From the NCBI GenBank assembly GCA_002438305.1, contig DJUI01000067.1:863-6794 (forward strand): DNA of 5,932 nt, written 5' to 3'. A program made the translations under genes and the position numbers. How positions within the stretch are numbered: the first letter of the stretch is position 1; the number at the start of each line of letters is the position of its first letter. Below are positions 5,411 through 5,932 of this stretch, piece by piece. Under the pieces are notes generated by a model. It did not search any database. It had not been told where the DNA came from and saw nothing but the letters and a program-made list of their open reading frames with translations. This DNA comes from Staphylococcaceae bacterium UBA6286 (GTDB lineage Bacteria > Bacillota > Bacilli > Staphylococcales > Staphylococcaceae).

Positions 5411-5932
5411 ATGATACAGACTCAAGCAGATATATTTTTTGACAGACATGCCGTCAAAGAATATGATCCCCAATTTAAAATGACACAACAAGAACTGTCA
5501 GATTTAATTAGCAAAGCTAACCAGGCGCCATCTGCATGGAACTTGCAGCATTGGAAGTACTTGGTGATTCATAGTGATGAAGCAAAAGAACAACTGCTTC
5601 CAATCTCGTTCTATCAAAAGCAGATTATAGATTCAAGCGCCACTATCATCGTCCTTGCCGATAGAGAAAGCCAGAAACAGGCAGAACCTATCTTCAGTAA
5701 AGATGTCGCTGAAGGTCGAATGACTGAAGAAATTAAAGAACTGCTTATTAATCAAGTGAATAAAGCCTATGAAAGCGCAGAGTACCGCTTTGAATCCGGC
5801 ATACTGAATGCTTCTCTTGCAGCAATGCAGCTGATCAATGCAGCGACACTAGCTGGATTAGGAACATGTCCAATCGCAGGCTTCAATAGAACTGAACTGA
5901 TCAAACAGTTTAATATAGAAGAACGCTACTTA
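5411..5932 (+). CDS. Partial nitroreductase-family flavoprotein, YodC/MhqN-like
   Basis: The reading frame is open from ATG 5411 to the right edge, giving 174 codons with no stop, so the C-terminus (perhaps 30 residues for a family of about 200) is missing. The site GGAGGAG, six bases or so before the ATG, sets the start. The protein begins with RHAVKEYD (12-19) and has PSAWNLQHWKYLV at 40-52, the usual FMN-binding positions of nitroreductases (R12, S41, N44, Q46). It continues with NASLAAMQLINAATLAGLGTC and AGFNR near the visible end, the second flavin-binding region. Such enzymes are soluble FMN dimers that reduce quinones, nitro compounds or related electrophiles with NAD(P)H. The sequence resembles B. 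subtilis YodC and MhqN, which belong to quinone and diamide stress regulons. The physiological substrate is not known, and the distance of 64 bp from the synthase gene favours its own promoter. Confidence 0.85.
   Translation, partial: MIQTQADIFFDRHAVKEYDPQFKMTQQELSDLISKANQAPSAWNLQHWKYLVIHSDEAKEQLLPISFYQKQIIDSSATIIVLADRESQKQAEPIFSKDVAEGRMTEEIKELLINQVNKAYESAEYRFESGILNASLAAMQLINAATLAGLGTCPIAGFNRTELIKQFNIEERYL

Noticed and set aside
1..5932. Mobile element, CRISPR array, toxin-antitoxin or defence system
   Set aside because: No transposase, integrase, repeated spacers, terminal repeats or recognisable defence domains; gene order and motifs look like ordinary chromosome.

Overview
The window is a compact, core-like chromosomal segment from a low- to mid-GC Gram-positive, most likely a member of Bacilli in or near the Staphylococcaceae. 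The evidence is strong Shine-Dalgarno sites (AGGTGA, GGAGGA), TTG start use, and a nitrilase/GNAT - AirS-type kinase - AirR-type regulator cluster that recalls Staphylococcus airSR and Bacillus subtilis yhcX-yhcY-yhcZ. Base composition looks like mid-40s % GC by eye, richer than S. aureus, so Staphylococcus itself is not certain. Species assignment is inference; no database was searched.

Layout. At the left edge is the N-terminus of a minus-strand membrane protein, probably a dicarboxylate/glutamate:cation symporter (1-85). It is divergent from a plus-strand CDF-family efflux protein of the MneS/YeaB type (259-1125). Their 173-bp shared intergenic region holds a good minus-strand promoter, a dyad overlapping it and a cre-like site. 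The CDF gene converges on the regulator gene, and the 37-bp gap is almost entirely one strong hairpin, read here as a shared bidirectional terminator (1130-1162).

The centre is a three-gene minus-strand operon, transcribed from about 4475 down to 1163. It encodes a GNAT-nitrilase fusion (YhcX-like), a soluble GAF-domain histidine kinase with a four-cysteine cluster (AirS-like) and a NarL/LuxR-type response regulator (AirR-like). Gaps of 9 and 4 bp, with ribosome binding sites overlapping the upstream stop codons, suggest translational coupling. Kinase and regulator form a cytoplasmic oxygen/redox two-component system by homology. The fused hydrolase has no known substrate, and its fixed position ahead of the sensor is the main biological puzzle in the window.

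Divergent from the operon is an RluA-family pseudouridine synthase (4525-5346; YhcT-like), followed by the first 174 codons of a nitroreductase-family flavoprotein (5411 to the right edge; YodC/MhqN-like).

No tRNA, rRNA, CRISPR array, insertion sequence, phage gene or origin was recognised. All genes are intact except the two cut by the window edges. I do not see a new defence or mobile system; the items worth follow-up are regulatory and enzymatic.
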